NCBI GenBank assembly: GCA_022822325.1
Contig: JAJEBW010000018.1
Coordinates: forward strand, 1-64,000
Reading direction: 5' to 3'
Origin: Gemmatimonadota bacterium
GTDB taxonomy: Bacteria > Gemmatimonadota > Gemmatimonadetes > Longimicrobiales > Gaopeijiaceae
Length of the DNA stretch: 64,000 nucleotides
The translations under genes and the position numbers were made by a program. Below are positions 16,567 to 24,750 of the stretch, one piece after another. A model generated the notes under the pieces. The model was not told the DNA's origin, made no database searches, and was given only the letters and a program-made list of their open reading frames with translations. Within the stretch, counting starts at the first letter, position 1. The number at the start of each line of letters is the position of its first letter.

Positions 16567-17996
16567 ACGGGGGAGCAATCTCCGGGGACATGCCGCCGGA
16601 GGAGTTCCGGGAATGGGGGCGGCGCTTCGTGGACTGGATCGCCGACTACCTGGAGGGAGCGGAGCGCTATCCGGTTCTGGCCAGGGTGGCGCCGGGCGAG
16701 GTGCGCCGGAACCTTCCCGCGGCCGCGCCGGAGCGGGGCGAATCGATGGACGCGCTCTTTCGCGACTTCGAGTCCGTCGTCATGCCGGGAGTCACGCACT
16801 GGAACCACCCCGGCTTCTTCGGCTACTTCGCGATCTCCGGTTCGGGCCCCGGAATTCTGGGGGAACTGCTGGCGGCGGCGCTGAATGTCAACGCGATGGT
16901 CTGGAAGAGCGCCCCCGCGGCCACCGAGCTGGAAGCGGTCGTCCTGGACTGGCTGCGGCGCTTCCTGGGGCTCCCCGAAGGATTTTCGGGCGCGATTCAC
17001 GACACCGCCTCGACCTCCACCTTCACCGCCCTGGCGGCGGCCCGGGAGAAGGGTCTGCCCGAGGCCCGCGAGCGCGGGATGGCGGCGGCGCCGCGCGGGG
17101 TGGTCTATGGAACGGCGGAGACGCACTCGTCGATCGCCAAGTCGGTGCGCGCCCTGGGCTTCGGGCGGCGGGGACTCCGTTCGGTGGAGACCGGCGCCGG
17201 CCGCGCCATGGATCCGGCGGCGCTGGCCCGCAGGATTGACGCCGACCTGGATGCCGGATTGAGGCCGCTGGCGGTGGTGGCCACGATCGGCACGACCTCG
17301 ACCGCCGCCGTCGATCCGGTGGCCCGGGTGGCGGAGGTGGCGGCCGCGCGCGGGCTCTGGCTGCATGTGGATGCGGCCTACGCGGGGCCGGCGGCGGGTC
17401 TGGGCTTGCTGCGCCCGCACTTCGAGGGCTGGGAATGCGCCGACTCGATCGTCCTCAATCCCCACAAGTGGCTGTTCACCCCGGTCGACTGCTCGGTCCT
17501 CTACGTGCGCGATCCGGCCAGCCTGCGCGCGGCGTTCTCGCTGGTGCCGGCCTACCTGGAGACGGGGGAGCGCGAGGTCGAGCACCTGATGGACCAGGGC
17601 CTCGCCCTCGGCCGGCGCTTCCGGGCGCTCAAGCTCTGGTTCGTGCTGCGCTATTTCGGGCAGGAGGGACTGCGAAGAGTTCTTTCGCGACACATCGCGC
17701 TGGCGCGGCGGCTCGCCGGCCGGATCGACGCGGAGGACGGCTGGGAGCGGTGGCGTCCGACGCGCTTTTCGCTTGTGGTGCTGCGGTGCGCGCGCAGGGG
17801 GACGGCGGGTCCGGAACGGGACCGGATCAACCGGCGGATCCTGGAGCGCGTCAACGCGGGCGGCGAGGCCTTCGTGTCGCACACGGAGCTGGACGGCGAG
17901 CTCTGGATTCGGGTCGCGATCGGCAACCTTCGCACCCGGGCCCGCCATGTGGACGCCCTCTGGGAGGCGCTCCAGCGGGCGGCGGAGGAGGTTTGA
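16563..17996 (+). CDS. Group II PLP-dependent amino acid decarboxylase
   Basis: 477 aa, full length for aromatic-L-amino-acid/glutamate-type decarboxylases. The substrate-side motif THWNHPGFFGYF is near residue 78; ETHSSIAK supplies the PLP-stacking His; DAAYAG contains the PLP-pyridine Asp; the Schiff-base Lys is K302 in NPHKWLF. It converts an aromatic or similar L-amino acid to an amine plus CO2; substrate not determinable here. The GTG at 16563 overlaps the upstream stop (GTGA); an ATG at 16590 is possible. Being in one transcript with a sensor kinase is unusual. Confidence 0.9.
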   Translation: MNGGAISGDMPPEEFREWGRRFVDWIADYLEGAERYPVLARVAPGEVRRNLPAAAPERGESMDALFRDFESVVMPGVTHWNHPGFFGYFAISGSGPGILGELLAAALNVNAMVWKSAPAATELEAVVLDWLRRFLGLPEGFSGAIHDTASTSTFTALAAAREKGLPEARERGMAAAPRGVVYGTAETHSSIAKSVRALGFGRRGLRSVETGAGRAMDPAALARRIDADLDAGLRPLAVVATIGTTSTAAVDPVARVAEVAAARGLWLHVDAAYAGPAAGLGLLRPHFEGWECADSIVLNPHKWLFTPVDCSVLYVRDPASLRAAFSLVPAYLETGEREVEHLMDQGLALGRRFRALKLWFVLRYFGQEGLRRVLSRHIALARRLAGRIDAEDGWERWRPTRFSLVVLRCARRGTAGPERDRINRRILERVNAGGEAFVSHTELDGELWIRVAIGNLRTRARHVDALWEALQRAAEEV

Positions 17997-18114
17997 CGCA
18001 GGCTTGCCGCGACCGCCGCCGAGCCCCCGGCCCCTGCGCGGGCCGGCCCGGGCGGAGGTTGCGCGGCGAAGGTGCGCGCGCGACCCCGGATCCTGAAGAC
18101 CGGTCCCGTCGCGG
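17997..18114. other. Convergent intergenic gap
   Basis: This GC-rich spacer separates the decarboxylase from the convergent pntB. It contains short self-complementary runs (ggcccc...gggcc) that may end transcription, but no clear intrinsic terminator with a T-run is visible. Confidence 0.3.
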
Positions 18115-19554
18115 TCAGGCTTCCCGCACCTCCCGGACCAACTCCGACATCTGCTCCTTCGCGTCGCCGAAGAACATGAGGGTGCGGTCCATGTAGAAGA
18201 GGTCGTTGTCGATTCCCGCGAATCCGGGACTGAGCGACCGCTTCATCACGATTACGGTGCGCGCCCGGTCCACATCCAGGATCGGCATCCCCGCGATCAC
18301 CGAATCGGGATCGCGCGCGGACGGGTTCACCACATCGTTGGCGCCGACGATCAGAACCACGTCGGTGCTCTCGAACTCGGGGTTGATCTCGTCCAGATCG
18401 AGGAGCTTGTCGTAGGAGACGTCCGCCTCGGCCAAGAGGACGTTCATGTGGCCGGGCATCCGTCCCGCCACCGGGTGCACCCCGAAGCGCACGCTGACGC
18501 CCCGTTCCTCGAGCAGGTCGCAGACCTTCCGCAGCTCGTGCTGCGCCTGCGCCACCGCGAGTCCGTAGCCGGGCACCACCACCACCGAGCCGGCATAGGC
18601 GAGCACCATCGCCGCCTGTTCGGCGTCCACATCGCGGACCGGACGTTCGCCGGTCTTCGCGCGCACCGCCTGGTCGCCCGTGCCGAAGGCGCCGAAGGCA
18701 ACGTTCGCCAGCGACCGGTTCATCGCCTTGCACATGAGCTGGGTGAGGATCAGCCCCGCGGCCCCCACCAGCGATCCGGCGATGATCAGCATCATGTTCC
18801 CCAGCACGAATCCCGTCGCCGCCGCGGCGAGCCCCGAATAGGAATTCAGGAGCGACACCACCACGGGCATGTCCGCGCCCCCGATCGGAATGACCAGGAG
18901 GATGCCCAGCGCGAGCGCGCCCGCGACGAGAGCGAGGAAGAAGGGAATGCCGATCGCGGTCCCGGTGGAGCCGAGGACCGACGCGAGCGCGTCGCCGGCC
19001 GCCTGGTGGGCCAGCCCCGCCCCGACCACGAGGACGACGAGGAAGAGGAGGGCGTTCAGCGACTTCTGAAGCGCGAAGGTGACGGGCCTGCCGGTGACGA
19101 TTCCCTGGAGCTTGCCGAAGGCGATCAGGCTCCCCGAGAGGGTGACCGCGCCGATCAGGGTGCTGAGCACGATCGTGAGGCCGTAGCCGGTGGAAAGGGC
19201 CGTGGCGCCGCCGCCCGCGCGAATGAACTCCGCCGCCGCGACCGCCGCCGACGCGCCGCCGCCGAAGCCATTGAAGACCGCCACCAGTTGGGGCATGGCC
19301 GTCATCTCGATGCGGCGCGCGAGAACGACGCCGACGAGTCCGCCGGCCACGACCGCGGCCAGCACGGTCGTCCAGTCCAGGATCCGGTTGTCGAGAAGGG
19401 TGACGACGATCGCCAGGAGCATGGCCTGCGAGGCCCGGATGTTTCCGGAACGCGCCGTGGCGGGCGAGGAGAGCCGCTTGATCCCCGAGACGAAGAGAAT
19501 CGCGGAGAGGAGGTAGGCGAGCTGTGCGATGATTGCCGTTGATTCGGTATTCAC
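18115..19554 (-). CDS. pntB: NAD(P) transhydrogenase subunit beta
   Basis: 479 aa. The N-terminal two-thirds is membrane domain dII with about nine TM helices. The C-terminal third is the soluble NADP(H)-binding dIII, with the GYGLAVAQAQ dinucleotide motif, the HPVAGRMPGHMNVLLAEA segment and IVGANDVVNPSA. With the two alpha subunits it transfers hydride from NADH to NADP+, driven by the proton gradient. Its start lies 7 bp after the pntA2 stop. Length and motifs are intact. Confidence 0.95.
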   Translation of the reverse strand: MNTESTAIIAQLAYLLSAILFVSGIKRLSSPATARSGNIRASQAMLLAIVVTLLDNRILDWTTVLAAVVAGGLVGVVLARRIEMTAMPQLVAVFNGFGGGASAAVAAAEFIRAGGGATALSTGYGLTIVLSTLIGAVTLSGSLIAFGKLQGIVTGRPVTFALQKSLNALLFLVVLVVGAGLAHQAAGDALASVLGSTGTAIGIPFFLALVAGALALGILLVIPIGGADMPVVVSLLNSYSGLAAAATGFVLGNMMLIIAGSLVGAAGLILTQLMCKAMNRSLANVAFGAFGTGDQAVRAKTGERPVRDVDAEQAAMVLAYAGSVVVVPGYGLAVAQAQHELRKVCDLLEERGVSVRFGVHPVAGRMPGHMNVLLAEADVSYDKLLDLDEINPEFESTDVVLIVGANDVVNPSARDPDSVIAGMPILDVDRARTVIVMKRSLSPGFAGIDNDLFYMDRTLMFFGDAKEQMSELVREVREA

Positions 19555-19561
19555 GTCTGCC

Positions 19562-19840
19562 TCAGCGTTTCCGGAACATCTGCAGCATGCGGTCGGTGAC
19601 CATGAAGCCGCCGACCACGTTGATCGTGGCCATCACGATTCCGAGCGCTCCCAGAACCTTCACCCATGGCGTGTCGGCCAGGCCGGTGACGACCAGCGCC
19701 CCGATCAGCGCGATGCCGGAGATCGCGTTGGCGCCGGACATCAGCGGGGTGTGCAGGGTGGGGGGAACCTTGGAGATGACCTCCCGGCCGGCCAGGGTGG
19801 CCAGCACGAACACGTAGAGCCCGATCAGCATCTCACCCAT
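19562..19840 (-). CDS. pntA2: NAD(P) transhydrogenase alpha subunit, membrane part
   Basis: 92 aa with three TM helices and the conserved HTPLMSGANAISGI segment of the transhydrogenase alpha-2 (PntAB) subunit. This is the split form in which the alpha subunit's membrane domain is separate. The ATG at 19840 has AAGGAGAG upstream, and the gene overlaps the pntA1 stop by 8 bp. It belongs to the proton channel with PntB. Confidence 0.95.
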   Translation of the reverse strand: MGEMLIGLYVFVLATLAGREVISKVPPTLHTPLMSGANAISGIALIGALVVTGLADTPWVKVLGALGIVMATINVVGGFMVTDRMLQMFRKR

Positions 19841-21041
19841 CGGTGCCGCTCTCCTTTCCGGAACCGGTCGTCTTGCCGGAACCGGGGTTGTCTCCGGATC
19901 CGCGCTCGTCGCTCGAACCGAGCTTGTCGCGAACCCGCTCGTTGCGGATCTCGCCGCCGCGCGCGATGCAGGTGGCCGCGGCGATCTCGTCGTCGAAGTC
20001 GATCGCGCCCTCGTCGTCCACCAGGTGATCCACGAAGGCGAAGAGGTTGCGAGCGTACATCTGGCTGGCGTGGAAGGGCAGCTCGGCCGGAAGGTTGGTG
20101 GGGCCGATGACGGCAACCCCGCCCCGGTCGACGCGCCGGCCGACCTCGGCGAGGGCGCAGTTGCCGCCGGTTGCGGAGGCCGCCAGATCGACGATCACGC
20201 TTCCCGGGCGCATCGAATCCACCATCTCGCCGGTGATCAGCAGGGGGGCGGGGCGGCCGGGGATCTGGGCCGTGGTGACGACCAGGTCGACCTCGCGAAT
20301 ATGGCTTGCGATGAGCTCGAGGTTGCGAGCGTTCTGCTCCTCCGAGAGCTCCCGGGCGTAGCCTCCCTCGTCTTCCGCGCTCTCGTCGAGAGTGCTTTCC
20401 AGGAAGGTCGCGCCCAGACTCATCACCTGTTCGCGCACCGCTGGCCGGATGTCGAAGGCCGAGACGACCGCGCCCAGCCTCCGGGCCGTGGCGATCGCCT
20501 GCAATCCCGCGACGCCCGCCCCCAGGATCATCGCCCTGGCGGGGCGCACGGTGCCGGCGGCGGTGGTCAGCATGGGGAGGAAGCGCGTCATGGCGTTGGA
20601 TCCCATCAGCACCGCCTTGTAGCCCGCGACGGTGGCCTGCGACGAGAGCACGTCCATCTTCTGCGCCCGGGTGATCCGGGGAATCAGCTCGACCGCGAAG
20701 GCCGCAACCCCGCGCGAGGCCAGCGCCGCGATCCCCTCGCCCGGATCAAGGGGGCTCAGGTGGGAGACCAGCGACGATCCCGGCGGCAGAGCGGCGGCTT
20801 CCTCCGCGGTGGGCGGTTGCACCTTGAGAACCACCTCGGCGCCGTCGAGCAGCGCGGACCGGTCGGGAATCACCGCGGCGCCGGCGCTCTCGTAGTCCGC
20901 GTCCGGAAAGGAGGCCCCGACCCCCGCGCCGGCCTGGATTCGGAGATCCCAGCCGCGCTTGCGGTAGAGGCGCACCGCCTCGGGAACGAGTGCGACCCTC
21001 CGTTCGCCAGGGAGGCTCTCGGCCATGATTGCGATCGTCAT
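19833..21041 (-). CDS. pntA1: NAD(P) transhydrogenase alpha subunit, NAD-binding part
   Basis: 402 aa, soluble dI domain of the transhydrogenase, related to alanine dehydrogenase. Motifs include the N-terminal ESLPGERRVALVPE, SSQATVAGYKAVL and the Rossmann GAGVAGLQAIATARRLGA. It binds NAD(H) and donates hydride to NADP+ on PntB. The ATG at 21041 is chosen because the protein begins canonically MTIAIMAE. The C-terminus carries an unusual Ser/Gly-rich tail of about 27 residues with repeated GSG units, probably a flexible linker toward the membrane subunit. It is the first gene of the pntA1-A2-B operon. Confidence 0.95.
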   Translation of the reverse strand: MTIAIMAESLPGERRVALVPEAVRLYRKRGWDLRIQAGAGVGASFPDADYESAGAAVIPDRSALLDGAEVVLKVQPPTAEEAAALPPGSSLVSHLSPLDPGEGIAALASRGVAAFAVELIPRITRAQKMDVLSSQATVAGYKAVLMGSNAMTRFLPMLTTAAGTVRPARAMILGAGVAGLQAIATARRLGAVVSAFDIRPAVREQVMSLGATFLESTLDESAEDEGGYARELSEEQNARNLELIASHIREVDLVVTTAQIPGRPAPLLITGEMVDSMRPGSVIVDLAASATGGNCALAEVGRRVDRGGVAVIGPTNLPAELPFHASQMYARNLFAFVDHLVDDEGAIDFDDEIAAATCIARGGEIRNERVRDKLGSSDERGSGDNPGSGKTTGSGKESGTDG

Positions 21042-21358
21042 TCGGTTCCTTCTCCTCTTCGTTCTCCTGCGTTGCCGCGCCGCCCCCGCGCAACGCGGCG
21101 GACTGAGGTCGCGATGGCGCCTTATCCGCGCGGGGGCCGCTCGGCTTCGCCCTGCGCGCCGGACTTCCGGAGCCCGTCCCCGGCTGCCCGCGCGACCGGC
21201 GGCGCCCGGCGGAGAAGTTCCCCACGGTTTCGCCCCGATCGCAACGCGCCCGAAGATGGGTCCCGGCAGGGCTCGGCGCAACTTGTCCCATCTGAACATT
21301 CCGACGCCCATCGGTTTCGCCTACCATGTGCGCTCACCTGTCAGGGGGGGAGTGCGTC
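21042..21358. other. Divergent intergenic region between pntA1 and comM
   Basis: This roughly 300-bp region should hold the promoters of the pnt operon and comM. It is GC-rich throughout and I could not identify a convincing -35/-10 pair. No additional gene is supported. The last part includes an in-frame ATG (21326), the alternative comM start. Confidence 0.35.
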
Positions 21359-22870
21359 GTGCTCGCTGTCGTCGATTCATGCTGGGTTCATGGGGTGGAG
21401 GGCCAGCCGGTCCGGGTGGAGGTCAAGGTGCAGACGGGTTTGCCGGTCTTCACGGTGGTCGGACTGCCCGCGGGCGCCGTCCGCGAGGGAAAGGAGCGCG
21501 TCTTCGCGGCGCTGGCGCAGACGGGACTGCCCCTTCCTCCTCGCCGCATCACCGTCAATCTCGCTCCCGCCGATCTCCCCAAATCCGGGTCCGGATTCGA
21601 TCTGCCGATCGCCGTCGCCCTCCTGGCCGCGCTGGGCCATGTGCCCGCCGCCGCGGCGACCGGGGCGCTTTTCGTCGGCGAACTCGGTCTCGACGGTGCG
21701 GTGCGGCCGGTGCGGGGCGCGATCGCGCTGGCAATGAAATGTCGCGAGGAGGAACGCGGCCGCCTCTTCCTGCCGCAGGGGAATGCGCGCGAGGCGGCGG
21801 CGGTGCCGGGGGTGGAAGTGGTGGGGCTCCGGTCGCTAAGCGAGTTGATCGCGATCCTCAACGGCGAGGCGGAGCCCGAACCGGTTCGGCGCCATCCTCC
21901 CCCCGCAGGGCGTCCCGCCGCCGATCTGGCGGAGGTGCGCGGCCAGGAGCTCGCCAAGCGGGCCCTGGCGATCGCGGCCGCGGGAGGGCACAGCCTCCTC
22001 ATGTCCGGGCCGCCGGGATCGGGCAAGACGATGCTGGCCCGGCGTCTTCCGGGAATCCTGCCTCCGCTGGCCGATTCGGAATCTCTGGAGGTGACCCGCG
22101 TGCACAGCGTGGCCGGGCTCCTCGCGCCGGGTTCGCCGGTCAGGACCGACCGTCCCTTTCGCGCGCCGCACCACACCATCTCGCCCGGCGGCCTCATCGG
22201 AGGGGGCAATCCTCCGCGGCCGGGGGAAATCACCCTGGCCCACCTGGGCGTTCTCTTTCTCGACGAGCTCCCCGAGTTCAGTCGGCGCGTCCTCGAGACC
22301 CTGCGCCAGCCGATCGAGTCCGGTCAGGTCCGGATCGCGCGCGTCCGCCACACGGTCGCCTTCCCGGCGCGCTTTCAACTGGTTGCCGCCATGAACCCAT
22401 GCCCCTGCGGAATGGCGGGAGACGCCTGCATATGCGAAGACCGCGACATCGCGCGTTACCGGGCGCGTCTCTCGGGTCCGTTGCTCGACCGGATCGATCT
22501 GCGGATATGGTTGGATGCGGTGCCCTGGGACGAGCTGGAGCGCGAAGCCCCGGCCGAGGGTTCGGCGGAGACGCGCCGGCGGGTGATTGCGGCCCGGGCC
22601 CGCCAGGCTGCCCGGTATGGCGACGCCGTCGCGCTGAACGCCTCGATTCCATCGGCTCGGGTGACGAGCGTGTGCCGCCTCGATGCGGGCGGTTCACGGC
22701 TTCTGAGCGACGCTGCGCAGCGTTTCGCGATGTCGGCGCGGTCGATTCACCGGGCGCTGCGGGTGGCGCGCACGATCGCGGATCTTGCCGGGGCGGAGGA
22801 GTTGCGCGAGCTGGACGTCGCCGAGGCGCTTCGGCTGCGCGCACTGTCGCAACTGGCCCGGGTGGGCTAG
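21359..22870 (+). CDS. comM: YifB/ComM-family Mg-chelatase-like AAA+ ATPase
   Basis: 503 aa. An N-terminal Lon-protease-like fold (VEVKVQTGLPVFTVVGLP) precedes a Mg-chelatase-like AAA+ domain with Walker A GPPGSGKT (about 217-224) and Walker B LFLDELPEF, then the C-terminal domain. ComM is a hexameric helicase that promotes branch migration during natural transformation. The GTG at 21359 gives the family-typical start (VLAVVDSCWVHG) with a G-rich Shine-Dalgarno upstream; the ATG at 21326 would add 11 residues. A C-x-C-x(6)-C zinc-like cluster (CPCGMAGDACIC) typical of YifB is present. Confidence 0.92.
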   Translation: MLAVVDSCWVHGVEGQPVRVEVKVQTGLPVFTVVGLPAGAVREGKERVFAALAQTGLPLPPRRITVNLAPADLPKSGSGFDLPIAVALLAALGHVPAAAATGALFVGELGLDGAVRPVRGAIALAMKCREEERGRLFLPQGNAREAAAVPGVEVVGLRSLSELIAILNGEAEPEPVRRHPPPAGRPAADLAEVRGQELAKRALAIAAAGGHSLLMSGPPGSGKTMLARRLPGILPPLADSESLEVTRVHSVAGLLAPGSPVRTDRPFRAPHHTISPGGLIGGGNPPRPGEITLAHLGVLFLDELPEFSRRVLETLRQPIESGQVRIARVRHTVAFPARFQLVAAMNPCPCGMAGDACICEDRDIARYRARLSGPLLDRIDLRIWLDAVPWDELEREAPAEGSAETRRRVIAARARQAARYGDAVALNASIPSARVTSVCRLDAGGSRLLSDAAQRFAMSARSIHRALRVARTIADLAGAEELRELDVAEALRLRALSQLARVG

Positions 22871-22969
22871 CATGTTTCGTCATCGAGAGCTGTGGAGGAA
22901 GCGCTGCCCGCTGGTGGGAGGGGGTTCGCCGGCGGGCCGAGAGGGCGAAACCGGGAGGAAGCCTGCGAG

Positions 22970-24133
22970 ATGGCCCACTATCTCGACTTTGCGGCGACAT
23001 CGGCGCTTCGTCCGCCGGAGGTGGCGCGCGCGGTGGCGGACTTTCTGGGCGGAGTGGGTTGCTCGCCCGGCCGCGGCGGACATTCCGGAGCGGTGGCGGC
23101 GGCCCGGCTGGCCTTTCGCTGCCGTCGCGCCCTCTGTCGGCTGCTGGGTCTCCCCGGCGATCCGGGCCGCATCGCATTCATGGCGAACGCGACCCACGCC
23201 CTCAATACCGCGCTCGGGGGACTGCTCCGCGAAGGCGACGTCCTGGTGGTGTCCCAATACGACCACAATGCCGTTCTGCGTCCCGCCCACCACCTGGCGC
23301 GGACCCGGGGCGTCGAGCTTCGCATGCTGCGCGGAAGTCCGGATGGGGAGATCGACCTCGGCGAGGCGGCCCGCATGCTGGAGGGAGCGAAGGTGCTGGC
23401 GGTGAATGCGGCCTCGAATGTCCTCGGGACCCCTTTGCCGGTTGCCGGGCTGGCGGAGATCGCGCGGGCCGCGGGGGCGGTCGTGGTCGTCGATGCGGCC
23501 CAGTCGGCCGGACACTTCGAGGCCGGAGCGAGCGCGGACCCGGCGGCCGACGTCGTGGCCTTCACCGGGCACAAGGGGCTGCTGGGGCCGCAGGGAATCG
23601 GGGGATTGTGGGTGCGCGAGGGGGTCGACGTGGATCCGTTGCTGCGAGGGGGGACCGGGGGCGAATCGTCGCGGCGCGAGATGCCCGCCGCCATGCCCGA
23701 CCGGCTCGAGGCCGGGACGCCGAACGCGCCCGGGGTGGCGGGACTGCTGGCCGGGTGCGACTTCCTGCGCCGCAGAGGGGTGGCCGCGTTGCACCGGCAC
23801 GAGATGGCTCTCAAGGCCAGGCTGCGCGAGGGGCTCGCGGGGGTGGGGGGGGTGCGAGTGCTGTCGCCGGCGGGCGCGCGGGGCGTTCCGATCGTGACGA
23901 TTGCCGCGCGCCGAATGGACGCCGCCACCCTGGCCGGGCGGCTGGACCGCGAGTTCCGGGTTCAGACCCGCGCCGGACTGCATTGCGCTCCCGAAGTGCA
24001 CCGGGTCCTGGGGACGATGGGGGAGGGGGCGGTGCGATTCTCGCCGGGATGGGCATCGACGACCGAAGATGTGGACGCGGCGGTGACCGCGGTGGATGCG
24101 TTGCTGCGCCCCGTAGCGGTACCGGTGAACTGA
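22970..24133 (+). CDS. Cysteine desulfurase-family aminotransferase (class V)
   Basis: 387 aa. A PLP-dependent class V enzyme that removes sulfur from cysteine for Fe-S or thio-cofactor assembly. The N-terminal YLDFAATS, the DAAQSAGH Asp-Gln motif, Schiff-base Lys202 in FTGHKGLLG and the RAGLHCAP loop with Cys339 are all present, so it looks catalytically complete. The ATG at 22970 is chosen for the strong GGGAGGAAG before it and the canonical MAHYLDFAAT start. It resembles the SufS/EGC subfamily rather than IscS. No Suf or Isc genes are adjacent. Its stop overlaps the next gene's ATG. Confidence 0.9.
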   Translation: MAHYLDFAATSALRPPEVARAVADFLGGVGCSPGRGGHSGAVAAARLAFRCRRALCRLLGLPGDPGRIAFMANATHALNTALGGLLREGDVLVVSQYDHNAVLRPAHHLARTRGVELRMLRGSPDGEIDLGEAARMLEGAKVLAVNAASNVLGTPLPVAGLAEIARAAGAVVVVDAAQSAGHFEAGASADPAADVVAFTGHKGLLGPQGIGGLWVREGVDVDPLLRGGTGGESSRREMPAAMPDRLEAGTPNAPGVAGLLAGCDFLRRRGVAALHRHEMALKARLREGLAGVGGVRVLSPAGARGVPIVTIAARRMDAATLAGRLDREFRVQTRAGLHCAPEVHRVLGTMGEGAVRFSPGWASTTEDVDAAVTAVDALLRPVAVPVN

Positions 24134-24750
24134 TGCGAACGAAATCCGGAGCGGCGCAGTCGCAGCCGCGGAGGCTGTTTGTGGCCCTCTGGCCGCCGCG
24201 CGCCCTGCAGAGTCGTCTCTGGCGGAGTCTCGAGCCTCTCCGCGCCGAGCTTCCCCGGGTGCGCTGGGTGCCACCCGAGCGCTATCACCTCACCCTGCGC
24301 TTCCTGGGCGATGTGCCCGCCCGGGCGGTTGCCGCCGTCGTCCGCGCCTGCGACGCGCTGGTCTCCGTGCGCGCCTTTCGGGTGCGTCTGGCCGGTGCGG
24401 GCGCGTTTCCGCCCCGGGGCCGCCCGCGCATCTATTGGGTGGGGGTGGAGGCCGAGTCCCTTACCGGACTTCGCAAACGGCTGGACGGCGCCCTGGCCGC
24501 CGAGGGATTCCCCCGCGAACGCAAGCGCTTCGCCGCGCACCTCACGATCGGAAGAGCGGGGCGAGAACGCTCTCGCAGCCGTCCCTCGGATCCCCCCCGC
24601 CCCGCCGCCGCCCTCGCGCGCTTCCGGGGTGTCCGCCACGGCGACTTCGCTCTTCGCGCCGTCCACCTGGTGCAGAGCGAGCTGCGGCCCTCCGGACCCG
24701 TCTACACCTCCATCCATGCGGTCTCCCTCGCCCCGCCCGCCGCCCCCTGA
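24133..24750 (+). CDS. thpR: RNA 2',3'-cyclic phosphodiesterase / 2'-5' RNA ligase
   Basis: 205 aa, member of the 2H phosphoesterase superfamily. Both catalytic HxT motifs are visible: HLT at 52-54 and HLT at 136-138, with the conserved RFLGD between. ThpR opens 2',3'-cyclic phosphates at RNA ends and can join 2'-5' ends in vitro. The ATG overlaps the desulfurase stop (TGATG) and its own stop overlaps the next start. The C-terminus is Ala/Pro-rich. Likely cytoplasmic. Confidence 0.9.
   Translation: MRTKSGAAQSQPRRLFVALWPPRALQSRLWRSLEPLRAELPRVRWVPPERYHLTLRFLGDVPARAVAAVVRACDALVSVRAFRVRLAGAGAFPPRGRPRIYWVGVEAESLTGLRKRLDGALAAEGFPRERKRFAAHLTIGRAGRERSRSRPSDPPRPAAALARFRGVRHGDFALRAVHLVQSELRPSGPVYTSIHAVSLAPPAAP

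Noticed and set aside
11827-16578. A 1583-codon minus-strand open frame over the sensor kinase
   Set aside because: It mirrors the kinase gene; the translation is repetitive and basic with no start signal, while the plus-strand kinase has all catalytic boxes.
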